In this document: positions 34,701 to 45,627 of the stretch, in pieces
Layout of the letters: each line of letters begins with the position of its first letter
How positions within the stretch are numbered: the first letter of the stretch is position 1
Assembly (NCBI GenBank): GCA_010015655.1
Contig: ML976760.1
Span: forward strand, 161,283-225,282
Direction of reading: 5' to 3'
DNA from: Bimuria novae-zelandiae CBS 107.79
Taxonomy: Eukaryota > Ascomycota > Dothideomycetes > Pleosporales > Didymosphaeriaceae
Length of the DNA stretch: 64,000 nt
Translations under genes and position numbers: made by a program
The notes under the pieces: generated by a model
Told to the model about the DNA's origin: nothing
Databases searched by the model: none
What the model saw: the letters and a program-made list of their open reading frames with translations, nothing else

Positions 34701-36131
34701 ATTGTCGAGATACGCCGTGCAGAATACATCTAAGTATTTATATAGTACTTAATTTATAAGCTCCTAGAAGGTTATTAGTGTGTTATTTAGCCTTATTAAT
34801 ATAATTATATATTTAAAAAGGCTATATCGCGTGCAAAAAGCTATCTTTTACTTATAACCCTTCGCGATTTAAATCCTATAGAATCTATTTTAGATATTAA
34901 ATTTCGTAAAGTATTTTGCTACTTAAAATCTATCTATAAGCTCTATTATTAGTAGTAATAAGCAGTAATTCTTAATTATTATAGCGTTTAGCTATTTATA
35001 ATCTATATAAAGTCGTAGCCTGCTATCTTTCTTATAAATGAAGAGTATAGGGAAGGCCGCAGGGCTCTAACTAGGTTACTATTTTCCTAAGCGTAAATTC
35101 TTTTATATTAGCGCTTTTAGCTCTTTCTTTTATTTATAAGTAAGGGGCCTTAGGCGCTCTAGCTATAGTTTAGCTTCTTTTACTAGTAGTATCTTATAAT
35201 CTTACTTTTAGTATTTTGGTAAGACTATTTTATTATATTTCTTAAATAAGTCTGCGAATTCTTTATATTCTTCTAGCAGACTAGGGTCCTCTAGGGCGAT
35301 TCTAGCTTCCCTAACCTATATATAGCGCACCTGCTCTAGGTGCTACTATAAGATCCTGTTTATTTTGCATACTAATATTTCTTATATTATAGATACTCGT
35401 GCCTCCTTTCTCGCCTAAGGTTCTTAGGGCATTTTCCCTCCGTCCGGGCTTGCTTAAGCTATTAATAGTGGATTCCTGGGAAGGATCTTTCTCGCAATCT
35501 AGTCTATCTATAGATTATATTATTTTAGCTATTTATATCTAACGATAGCTTTAATATTAACTTATACTAGCGCCGTTTTTAGGCGTAGCTAACTATTACT
35601 ATATCTTTATAATTAGGTCCTATTCGCGAGTCCTATCTATAGTAGTATTCTTTTATTATAATATAGTATATTATATTTCTTAACTACTTATAGGGTAATT
35701 AGGCACGCGTCTACCCCTAGGTTAATTAGTACTTATATACAGCACCTATATACCGTAATATCTTTAATTAAGCGTTTCTTAACTTAGTAAGTATCTACTT
35801 AATAAGCTATAATAATTACACTATTACTAGTATAGCTTATTACCTAATAATAATCTAGTTTTTTAAGTCCTTAGACTCGTCCTAGACCTTCTATAAACCC
35901 TCTATTTTTTAGATCTAATCTTTAAGTTAGGCTAGTCTTAAGACTTCCTTAATCTTATACTACTTATATTATTATTAATATAGTGTATAGGTCTCTTTAA
36001 TCTTATTAGACTTATACACTCCTAGTATCTTATGTTATAAGCAGTTTAGAGTAAGGCACTTATTTTAGGCTAATATATTATACCCTAAGTAGCTATTAAA
36101 AGAAGCTACTTCTTTTTATAGGCTTAGGTAT
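31748..36131 (-). pseudogene. Gypsy-3 pol, RIP-inactivated
   Basis: The minus strand shows a chromodomain segment, YKYLVK-stop-KG, at about 32440-32520 (Trp turned into TAG/CAG-type codons), with integrase to its right. The reverse-transcriptase box at 34689-34712 reads YLDNILVY, so the second catalytic Asp is now Asn. A further upstream block, FIYKKDSRLRLYIDYKQLN, near 35000-35060 matches the KKDGxxRxCIDYRxLN motif with changed residues. In-frame stops are frequent. The frame is interrupted at 36131 by Copia-1 and resumes right of 41340. Confidence 0.82.
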
Positions 36132-36307
36132 TGTCAGATAAAAAGCATATCAAGTTCGGAGGATCAGGGGTAGCCCGAAAAAGGCCGGGGATTAACCGAG
36201 AACACACAGAACCTGCCGAGAGAACCCCGTAGACAGAAAGAACAACCTAATATATTAATTTAACCCCCCGAATTATTAGGACATCTATTAAGACGTAACA
36301 TCTAATA
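36132..36307 (+). repeat. Copia-1 5' LTR
   Basis: 176 bp, TGTCAGATAAAAAG...ACATCTAATA; terminal CA mutated to TA. Confidence 0.95.
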
Positions 36308-36340
36308 ATTAAGAGTCTTACTGCCTTAACAAGAGCGAAA

Positions 36341-39300
36341 ATGGCAACCCAAAACCTAAATTAAACTAATAGAACGATTATTCTTCGCGATAACACTAAA
36401 TACCATAGCTAGCTTAACTAACTACAAGCCCGCTGCGTCGCATACAATACATAGGCGTAAGTCGACCCTAATTTAGTAATTACCCCACTCACGGAGCCAT
36501 TTAAGCCCGAGCTACCCAAGACGGTAGACTATACGCTAGCCGCAACCCTTCTAGATGGCGTCTTATTATTAAGACTATCTAAACTTTCGTCCGCTGGACT
36601 AAAGAGCTACAAAGAGGATTTAGACCTCTATAAACTCCGGATAGAGAAATACAAGATGTAGTACACAAAGTATAAGACTAAAGTCGCAAGTTTGTAGCAG
36701 ATCGTAGTGTTTATCTAGTTATTAGTAGCACTATATCTACAACGCACTTGCTGTCTCCTAGATACTACTATTAAAGAATAGATTATAAAGCTAAAAGCAA
36801 AAGTAGGAGTTACCTCTAAGTTTAAACAAGAGTAAGCGCGACAGCGATACTATAGCTTATTAAAGCCTCTACGCATAGTAAATAACTAGGACACATAGCT
36901 TACTAAATATAATTATGCTATAACAGAGGCCGAGACACTAAACGTGTCTAATACCACACAATTTAATCCTGTGGCTGTAGACTTTATGTTAGTAGTAAAT
37001 AAGATAGCTCTAGTATGGGCTGCAACCTTCCAATTAAATAGAAAGGACCTACTTAGCATAGACCGAAAGGACATAATAGGACGTTTTCGAGAATATATAA
37101 TGCTAAATTATCTAATAACGCGAAATAGAAGCCAAAAGGTAGCGTTTGCAACGGAAGACTTATCTTATCTTACTAAAAGTAGCCAAGCTGCCTAGAGCAT
37201 GCAAGGGGATCCCCAACATATAAAAACGGGAAACTCTTAGGGTACAAAACGGGGTAGACCCTAACATTAACGTATAGCTATAAAGGATGATGATCGTGCA
37301 CCTTTAAGCTTTTTAAACCCTTAACAAGGTAGTAGTAACTCCGCCAAAGCAGACGCCAATCGTGGTAAACCTACTAGAGCAGGCACTAATAAAACCGCTA
37401 AGTGCCTAGCCTGCGATATAAAACACCCTATTAGGGAATGCTTCTATCTCTACCTGGATAAAGCACTAGAATAGTGGGAGCTAAACCCAAGAATAGCTAA
37501 ATACGTTGCTCTAAAATAAGAGCACGATGCCAATTTTCAAAGTCTACTAAGAGCTTAAAGCAGACCTAGAACTAAGACTCTATCCTTTAAGAATTCCTAT
37601 ACCCCAACTCTAGAGATTACTAATTAGTAACTAAATAGAAGATAGATTTTAAAGGTGCAAGCCGCCTATTCTGCGACCTTTACTATAGACTAATTTAACT
37701 ATCCTCTTCGGCGTTCTTTTATCCTTGACTCGGGCTCGACGTGCCACATTACGAACAACCCTAACTAGATTTAGAACTATTAGCTACCTACATAAGGCGA
37801 CTTTATATAGGTAGGCGACACTTAAATCTAGGTAAAGGGATATAGAACTATTATCTTAAACCTAAAATATAAATAGGGAGCTAAAAGACTAGTACTATAT
37901 AACGTAGTAATATGCCTAGACATGCTACGTAACCTAGTCTCCTTCCAAGTGCTAAGGCAGAAGGGATTCTAGTGGGATACCTAATCGGAGCCCACTGCCC
38001 TAAAGCGACCAAATAGAACAACTATTAGAGAGCTCACCAAAATTCATGAATAATAGGTATTAGAACACTAACCCGTGCACTATGTAGCGCACTATACGCA
38101 TTTCTATAATTCTTAAACGCAACGACAACCTTAAAGAGCATTAGCCCTCCTATAGTATAAAAGGCTCGGTTATTCAGGACCCGCCGCAATTAAGCACCTA
38201 GTGCAGCGAGCTAAGGGGGTGCGCGTTAAGGGAATTACAATAGTAGAGTGCAACTTATGTGGAAGAGTAAAAATGCGAAGGCAGATAAGCCACGCACCTA
38301 GGATTAATAAGTAAAGACCCGCAGAAAGGCTTTCTATTAATTTCCACACCTACGAATCACTATCGTTTAACAAAGAGAAGAGCCAGATGCTCGTTATAGA
38401 CAGATATTCCAGTCTCTAATAGGACTTCTACTTTACGGATAACCAAACGGCAAGGTTAATTATTAAGACATTAATAATCTTCTTCAGATTTCTTAAGAAC
38501 CAATATAACATCACTCTAAAAGTTATTAAAACGGACAATAAGATCACCACAGTCAAACCCGAAGTCAAGCGGTGGCTAAAAAGCCTAGGCATAATTATTA
38601 AGCCTTTAGCACTAGACACGCAAGCTTAAAACGGCGGCACTAAACGCTTAGGGGGCGTGAATAAAGAAAAATCTCGCGTAATGCGTCTAGACGCAAACCT
38701 TCCATAAGAACTCTAGCCTAAAATTATAAGAGCTAGAGTGTATCTATACAATTAAACGCCAAACTACACGAACAACTAAAAAACACTATACGAGATATTC
38801 TTCACACAAGTATTACTAGCTAATAGGATTGTTACGTCTATTAAGAAACTAAACTTAGCCTACCTAAAGGCGTACGAATGCAAAGCATTCGCTATAATAG
38901 ATAATATCTACTGTAGAAAATTAAGACTACAACGACTCGACCCTAAAGCATAGATTAGATACCTTATTAGATACTGGTTATTAAACATTTACTAAATATA
39001 GATACCAACGCTAGCCAAGGTCATCAGCACGCGAGACGTCGTATTCGATAAAAATATAATCTTTAATAGGAAGATAGAGGATCTAATAGACAACGTTATG
39101 CATAATACGCTGGCCGAGATAGCTATATATATTAAGATAATTAAGCTACTACCACCGGTGCACCAACCAGAAACCAAATTATTCTACGAAGATAATGTCG
39201 CAGAAAACGAATTACCCATAGAGGACGAAGTAGACCCACCGGGCTACTATTAAGGAAGGAAGATTAGAGATCACTACCTAACACCACTTTTAACTCTACT

Positions 39301-41060
39301 ACCTACAGCTCTGCTAGCACAGCTAATAATAGGGGAAAATACAAACCTACCTAAAATTACTTCATCTAAGACAGTCCCCTGGGCAGCAGCTTTTATGGCA
39401 GGAACGAAAGCAGGAAGGGTCGGAAAACATAACAGGAACACGATTAATAAAGCCTAGATAAAAAGACTACTAGCAAAGGGCGTTAAGATTCACTAATTAT
39501 AGTTACCTCCGCCACCCACTTGTAAAACGGACCTTAACTAACATCTAATAGGAGAATTATTCCAGGAAGCGCAGCAATCGCATCTAGACAGTCATAAAAT
39601 TACCTAATCCTAGATAGAAGTACCGTACAAGATAGTAAAGGCAATAGGCCAACAAATCCTAGACTATATGTAGGTGTATGTGTACAAGTTTAATAAACAT
39701 CACCAGTTTATTAAGTGCAAAGCGCGACTGGTAGTTAGAGGAGACTAATAACGCAATATAACCTCCTAGGACACCTACGCAGTAACATTAGCCAGAAGAT
39801 TCTTCTACTTACTTATAGTAATTGCTACTAAATATAACCTCGAACTTATATAATATAACGTTACCAACGCGTTTGTACACGCATTACTAAATTAAGAAGT
39901 CTACATGCGCATGCCGCCTAGATATCAAAAACCTAGTACTATTCTTAAAGTCTAGAAGGCACTCTACGGACTGCAAATCTCACCACTTCTTTAGTAAAAA
40001 GAGTTTACAGCTACGCTTATTAAGTTCGGTTTTTAGACCGTGCCCCATGAGCCATGCTATATAATTAAGGATAGTATTATTATCTTTTTCTACGTAGACG
40101 ACATTATTATTGCGCACTACTAAGACAAAGCCGGCTAAGCTTAGCAAGTCGTAGAATAACTTAAGAAGAAATACTTAATAATAGGTAGAGAAGACCTACT
40201 ATAGTTCCTAGGAATTAAAGTAATTAGAGATTAGTAGAACTAACTTATTTAACTCTCCCAGGCCGTATACTATAACAAAATCAGCCGGCTGGTTAATGAC
40301 CAAACAATCCGACATGACACCCTAATAGGCATAGGGGAGCTTAAGCCAAGAGAAGGGCTAGCTTCGCTTATAAAGATTAATAAATACTAACGTAAGATCA
40401 GATCACTCCTATATATAGCTATTAGTACCCGACCGGATATTGCATTCGCAACCTCAAGGCTGGCGAGATTCTTATTAAATCCTGGTCCAGAACATTATCA
40501 TGCGACTGACCGAGCCCTGCTGTACCTTAATAAAATAAAGTAGAAGACACTTTAACTTAGAGGAGGTAAATCCTTATAGGTAGTAAGTAATGCCTCATTT
40601 GCAGATAATACTCTAGACTATAAGAGCTCGCAAGGCTACGCTATTAAGCTATTTAATGGCCTTATTGCATAGCGTGCAAGTAAACAAGATACTATTACTA
40701 CGTTAACTACAAAAGCTAAGCTCCTTACTCTAGCGCAAGTCGTAAAGGAAGCTATCTTTATATTAAGATTAATAGAGGAACTAAAAGTTAAGCTACCTAG
40801 CCCTACTATTATAATCTAATGTAATAACTAGCAAACTATTTAGCTAGTAACGCAGGAGATCTCGAAGCTGCATACGAAGCTTTAACACGTTAATATACAT
40901 AATTACTAGCTCCGACAGGAAGTAACTAGGGGAAGGATAAAGGTGGAATACACTAAATCCGCAAAGATAATTACAGACGGCTTAACTAAAGCACTCCTAG
41001 TAAATTAGTGGCAGAACTTCCTGAAGCAACTAGGACTAGTGGAGGTAAGGGATTAAAAGG
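36341..41060 (+). pseudogene. Copia-1 gag-pol polyprotein, RIP-inactivated
   Basis: The frame opens with ATG at 36341 (MATQNLNQTN). Gag ends in a zinc knuckle, CLACDIKHPIREC, at 37403-37441. The protease site LDSGSTCHITNN lies at about 37724-37759 with its catalytic Asp intact. The integrase zinc domain (RLGYSGPAAIKHL ... CNLC) is at 38165-38265. The reverse-transcriptase box FYVDDIIIAH at about 40088-40117 keeps both Asp residues. RNase H follows to about 40930, and a C-terminal tail stops near 41057. Many Gln and Trp codons are TAG or TAA (for example the TAG at 37193-37195 that ends a clean 83-codon stretch). The protein is complete in layout but cannot be made. Confidence 0.88.
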
Positions 41061-41164
41061 TAGCTAATAAAGCACCTTTAGAGGAGATTTAAGACTAGCT
41101 TAATAACCTCACCCTTGTCTAATAACCTTAGCCATGGCTCGAACAGCTCCAAGCTGAGGGGGTG

Positions 41165-41340
41165 TGTTAGATAAAAAGCATATTAAGTTCGGAGGATCAA
41201 GGGTAGCCCGAAAAAGGCCAGGGATTAACCGAGAACACACAGAACCTGCCGAGGGAACCCCGTAGACAGAAAGAACAACCCAATACATTAATTCAACCCC
41301 CCGAATCATCAGGACATCCATTAAGACGTGACATCTAACA
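41165..41340 (+). repeat. Copia-1 3' LTR
   Basis: 176 bp, TGTTAGATAAAAAG...ACATCTAACA, the cleaner of the two copies. Confidence 0.95.
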
Positions 41341-41577
41341 GGTATATAAAGTACTATAGGTTATATTAGTCTTATCTAATTAATAAGTAGTCCGCACCTC
41401 TTTCTAGCTATATATTTTCTATTATTATACTAGTGTTACGGGGGTCTAGGCCCTAAGAGAACTAGCCTATTTTAAACTTTTATTATTTATATAGCTTACA
41501 GGTAATATTAAAATATTAATATTATTTATTTTATTTATAGTGCTTAGTCTAATAAACTAAAAAGTATTTATAATAGT

Positions 41578-41749
41578 TGTGGCGCACAGTCACATCGATC
41601 AGGGAGCTCGAAAACAAAGTCTATTAAAGAGAGGAAGCTCTACGACGACTAGCTATTTATAGGTTTAGGGGATCGCGTGCTTAGCTACTTAGCTACTTAG
41701 CTTAACCTTAGCTAGCGCAGAAAGCTCTAGTAAGGTACCTTTTATAATA
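41578..41749. repeat. short element LTR, left copy
   Basis: 172 bp, TGTGGCGCACAGTCAC...; its end is mutated to TATAATA. Confidence 0.92.
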
Positions 41750-42399
41750 CGCCCCCTAGCTTATAAAGCGTAGCACGATAAGCTAAATAGTAAGTTAAAG
41801 TATAAAAGGTAGCAAACTTGCGCATAGAGCTTAAAAAGCGTCTAGCTTAGATCCTTAGCTTACTAGGTGATTAGTCTAAGTAGCCAGTTTACATATAGTT
41901 CTAGGAGAAAGGTAAAGAAGAAAAGGAGTAGCGTACTTCTACTACGGAGCTTTAACAAACGTTTAAGGGTAATTATCTACTTGCAACGTGACCCGTGCGA
42001 GTGCCTACGTATATAAATAAGAGAATAGGTAGCTATAGGATTATAGCGCCTAGCTAGTAAAGGCTTACTCGCCTATAGGCTTACTATAATCTATGCTTTA
42101 ATGTTCCCTAGAAAAACTAAAGGAGGGTTTACTACCTACCCCTTATGCTTAAGCTTAGTTAATAACACCTTTTACTAATCCTTTTAAATCTAGCTCTTAA
42201 TTTCACTAATCTCCTTGCTCGTAGGCTTATTATAAAGCTTATAAGATGCTTCTCCCTAGAGCGCGTACTAAAGGCGATTGCACTTTGTAGGCTTCTATTA
42301 ATACTAGCTATTTACTCTACATGGGCACTTATAGCTTGTATTAGGAGTGCGCCCTTCGAGCGTATCCTTTTAGAGATAGAGTTACTACTGCGCCTGGTC

Positions 42400-42760
42400 G
42401 CGATAGGTTATTAAGCTCTTTCTAAGCCTACTTATGGTTGTATCGTAGTGCTGAGCGTAGGAAATCCTTTATTAGCAGCGTACCCTTTATCTCTAGAAAA
42501 TCTAGGAGCACAGCGTTAGCGTGTGCGCGGTTCTATTCGAATAGCCATTTAGTTGTGTCTGTTGTTCTGCTGCTCTGTGGGCGTAGGGTAACCTCTCTGT
42601 ATGTATGTCGTACCTGCTCCTTCCAATTATTATCGCTTAGACAGAGATTATTCTTAAGTTCTCTAATTAGCGCCTGCAGCGTCTACTACTTACTTAACTA
42701 TAGTATTATAAGCTCTAGCCTTTATAGATTAACTATAGCATGGACCTAATTTTAGAGTGC
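42400..42760 (-). pseudogene. possible Gag-like ORF remnant inside the short LTR element
   Basis: The minus strand gives LQALIRELKNNLCLSDNNWK, then RHTYREVTLRPQSSRTD, then HANAVLLDFLEIKGTLLIKD, interrupted only by stops of RIP type. It is helical and charged like a capsid-type protein, but no zinc knuckle is visible and I cannot name a family. The opposite strand also has an open frame (42438-42749) with no recognisable content. Confidence 0.35.
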
Positions 42761-43167
42761 CTAAAGCTTTATTGCGAGCTAACTATAAATAGTAGACTCT
42801 AGCTTATAGCGCTTAAGCTATTATGTATAGGGCTTGCCCCTAGTATTTATGTCTGGTAGCTCTAGAGCCTGGTCGTGTATATTTGTCTGCTTAGAAGCTT
42901 TAAGATTAATATAACTTTATATCCCTTAAGCCTTCGTGTGGTACTTAAGCTACGCGTACTAAGGCAGGAATAAGTTATAATTTATAAGCTAGTTACTTAC
43001 TAGGAGCTTTATAGCAGTTATCGCATAGCCTAGCTCTATTATAGGTTATAAACGTTAAGACGTAAGCGTAAGGATAATAAGGAGCAAGAAATAGTTTACT
43101 ACTATAATTATTAGCTATTGTAGAGCGAGTATATTATAAAGCGTTATAAAGGTACTAGGCTTATAAC

Positions 43168-43339
43168 TATAGCGCACAGTTATAACGATTAGGGAGCTTA
43201 AAAACAAAGTCTATTAAGGAGAGGAAGCTCTATGACGACTAGCTATTTATAGGTTTAAGGGATCGCGTGCTTGGCTGCTTAGCTGCTCGGCTTAACCCTA
43301 GCTAGCGCAGAAAGCTCTAGTAAGGTGCCTTTTGCAACA
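43168..43339. repeat. short element LTR, right copy
   Basis: 172 bp, start mutated to TATAGCGCACAG, end intact as TTTTGCAACA. Confidence 0.92.
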
Positions 43340-44794
43340 ATAGTTATTAGGCACGCTACACTAGCTCTTTTTTAGTCTATAGTACTTTAAGCCTCCTAGA
43401 AAGTAAGAGGCCTTACCTCTAGTCTTAGAGTACTGTTGGCATCCTTTTCGCGTGCATTACCACCACATGGCGTATTTGTATTTTTCTAGTATCGTAATCT
43501 GGCGTAGGTAATATTTTAGGGGTCCCTATAGTTTCTTAGCAAGCTAGTAGGTCTCCTATGCATATAGTTCTTAAATAACTACCCTTATCTTATACTAAAA
43601 TAAGTAATATAGCTTGCTACTACATATATAATAGGTGTTATTAGCTAGTTATTAAAAAATCTAGTATTTATAGAAGGTCTTTCGCTCCTTTTCTTATTTT
43701 ACTAGTTTAAGGATTTTTTATATAAGATCTACCTCCTCCGCCCTTATTAGCGTAAGGGTAGCTATAGCCACTTATAAGAGGTTAATTATATTAATCTTAG
43801 TCTTTTAACCTTTATAATCCCTAGCAAAGTAGCCTTATTTATTATATTAAAAATAGGCTTTATTCTTAAACCTCTATCCTCGCTCTTCCTATAAAATACT
43901 ATTTTTACTCTAATAGCCCTTTTTAAGTTTATATAGCTATTTTCCCTTATTATTCTTCTTTTTATACTATTAGGCTTTATTTATTATAATAATATCTCTA
44001 TCCTGGTCCCTTTCTGCGGGTCTGGCGCTAGTTTCTTTTCTAGTAAGTAGTTTAGTGCTATGCTGCTTTTCTAGCCTACGCTTATATAGGTAATTATCTA
44101 CTTTAATAGTATTATTTATAAGTTCTTCTAGATTATCTACTTTTCCTTAGTAGACTAGTTTATCCTTAACTATTTTTTTTAGTCTATTATAGTAAGTAAT
44201 TATAAGTAGGGCTTCTCCCTATCCGTTAAGTTCCGCTACTATCTATTTAAACTCTAAGGTGTAAAGTACTACTAATTTTTCCTAACGTAGGCGTTAAAGG
44301 TATATTTTAGCCTAATATCTTTTATTAATTATACTAAATATCCCTTTTATAGCTTTATAAAAAAACTTTTAGTCCTTAAAGGCGTTTTTAGTAGCGTCTA
44401 AGCTATAATCCTCTAGTTCGCTATTTTTAAGAAAGTTATTAATTATTAGCCTAGCTTACGCGACTGCCTTATCTTATATATTTATATAGGTAACTAGGAT
44501 TTTATCTTGCTCCGTATTAAACCTTTTTAAGTTATAGCAGATAAATAGCTCTATTTACGTTAAGAATATTCCTAGGTAACCTTTACTAGTATAGGGTTTA
44601 GGCTTTAAAATTTTTAGTTAATATTTTGCTTTCTCTTAGGTATTTATCTTTTTGCCTATATAATTAATAATCTCCTATAGCTAGGCTATTTAAGCTACTT
44701 ATTTAGTAACTATTTCCTATAGCGTCTTTTCTTTAGGTGCTAAAGTAGCTACTATTAAACTAGGTCTTACTATTATACTATAAGGTAGTTAAAG
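43340..44794 (-). pseudogene. Gypsy-3 gag region, RIP-degraded
   Basis: This is the interior of Gypsy-3 next to its 5' LTR in element orientation, where gag belongs. The minus strand is stop-dense and no zinc knuckle could be read with confidence. Assignment rests on position between the nested element and the LTR. Confidence 0.55.
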
Positions 44795-45207
44795 TGTTAT
44801 AAGGCGCTTACACCTTATTTTAATCTAAGTTAGGATAGTAAAGTATCGTAGTACTTTATAAATTATTTAGTAGTATAAGTTAATGCGACACTTAGCGCGA
44901 GGCTAGATAATTTAATCTTATAATAAAGTAAAATAACTATTAGTCTGTATAGGAGCACGTACTCACACAGAAGATATATAAGTTAACTATAAGAAAGGAA
45001 ATAATATAAGAAACTATCTTTCCTATATACCTTCCCCGTCCTGTAATATCTTATTAGTCCTAGGAGTCCTAAAAGTGCCAAGACAATTAAGATTCTGGGA
45101 TTCTTAGGATTCCCTAGGACTCGTGACCCTGTCACGTGACCTTGTCTGATCCTTGGCGCGACGTAACCATAAGAGCCGGCCCCGCCTAATATCCTTGGGT
45201 CGTAACA
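44795..45207 (-). repeat. Gypsy-3 LTR, right copy
   Basis: 413 bp, TGTTATAAGGCGCTTAC...GGGTCGTAACA. The last 150 bp retain GC-rich blocks (GAGCCGGCCCCGCC, CTGTCACGTGACC) that are mutated in the left copy. Confidence 0.94.
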
Positions 45208-45358
45208 TTATTTAAGCTTCTTTCCTTTTTATTTTTTACACTACTTTCAAGCTACATTATCATTAAAAATATTACTTAAATATCTTACTATTAGCTAAGT
45301 AATATAGAAAAAAAAGAGGAGAAAAACTTTATTTTAGAAATAGCTTATATAATAAGTT

Positions 45359-45627
45359 TGTCGGGAGGACTTGTTGCACTAGTGCTAAAAGGAAATACTT
45401 GATAACGAGTTACATTAGGTTGATTGATGCTTGTTTTCTCGTTCTATCTACTGAGGAGTGAAGTATATCGCGGGGTATAGAAGCTAGTCCCATATGGGGT
45501 TCGCTCCATACACATAGTGTTTTGCAACACGATAGAGGCCTTAATAACTATTAACAGAATGCTTGCTCCTCTGCACACGCACCTTCCTTATAACATGCCT
45601 AAGGCTATTAAAGTTGTTAATCCGACA
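45359..45627 (-). repeat. Copia-2 LTR, left copy
   Basis: 269 bp, TGTCGGGAGGAC...TTAATCCGACA, with few mutations. Confidence 0.95.

Larger units (their letters stand above)
36132..41340 (+). mobile_element. Copia-1: complete Ty1/copia LTR retrotransposon nested in Gypsy-3
   Basis: A 5209-bp element with 176-bp LTRs and target duplication GGTAT (36127-36131 and 41341-41345). The LTRs differ at 13 positions that I counted, every one a C/T or G/A transition, and nearly all with the mutated base in the left copy. Order on the plus strand is gag, protease, integrase, reverse transcriptase, RNase H, which is the copia arrangement. It is less AT-rich than its host element, suggesting it arrived later. 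Confidence 0.95.
41578..43339 (-). mobile_element. short non-autonomous LTR element nested in Gypsy-3
   Basis: 1762 bp with 172-bp LTRs and target duplication ATAGT (41573-41577 and 43340-43344). The interior of about 1.4 kb has no protease, integrase or reverse-transcriptase motif. On the minus strand a Gag-like segment is readable through a few stops (see the separate entry). Size and layout fit a TRIM/LARD-like or gag-only element that would need a helper. Orientation is assigned from that segment and is tentative. Confidence 0.85.
31336..45207 (-). mobile_element. Gypsy-3: Ty3/gypsy chromovirus-type element carrying two nested insertions
   Basis: LTRs of 412 and 413 bp (31336-31747 and 44795-45207) are flanked by the target duplication TTATT (31331-31335 and 45208-45212). 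The 13.9-kb span contains Copia-1 (36132-41340) and a 1762-bp LTR element (41578-43339). Removing both and one duplication copy each leaves about 6.9 kb, a normal gypsy length. Coding runs on the minus strand (chromodomain left, gag right). The left LTR is RIPed along its whole length; the right LTR is RIPed in its first part but nearly clean in its last 150 bp. Confidence 0.92.

Noticed and set aside
42438..42749. 103-codon plus-strand frame in the short LTR element
   Set aside because: The opposite strand gives a more protein-like helical sequence; neither matches a known family, and only the minus-strand one is listed tentatively.
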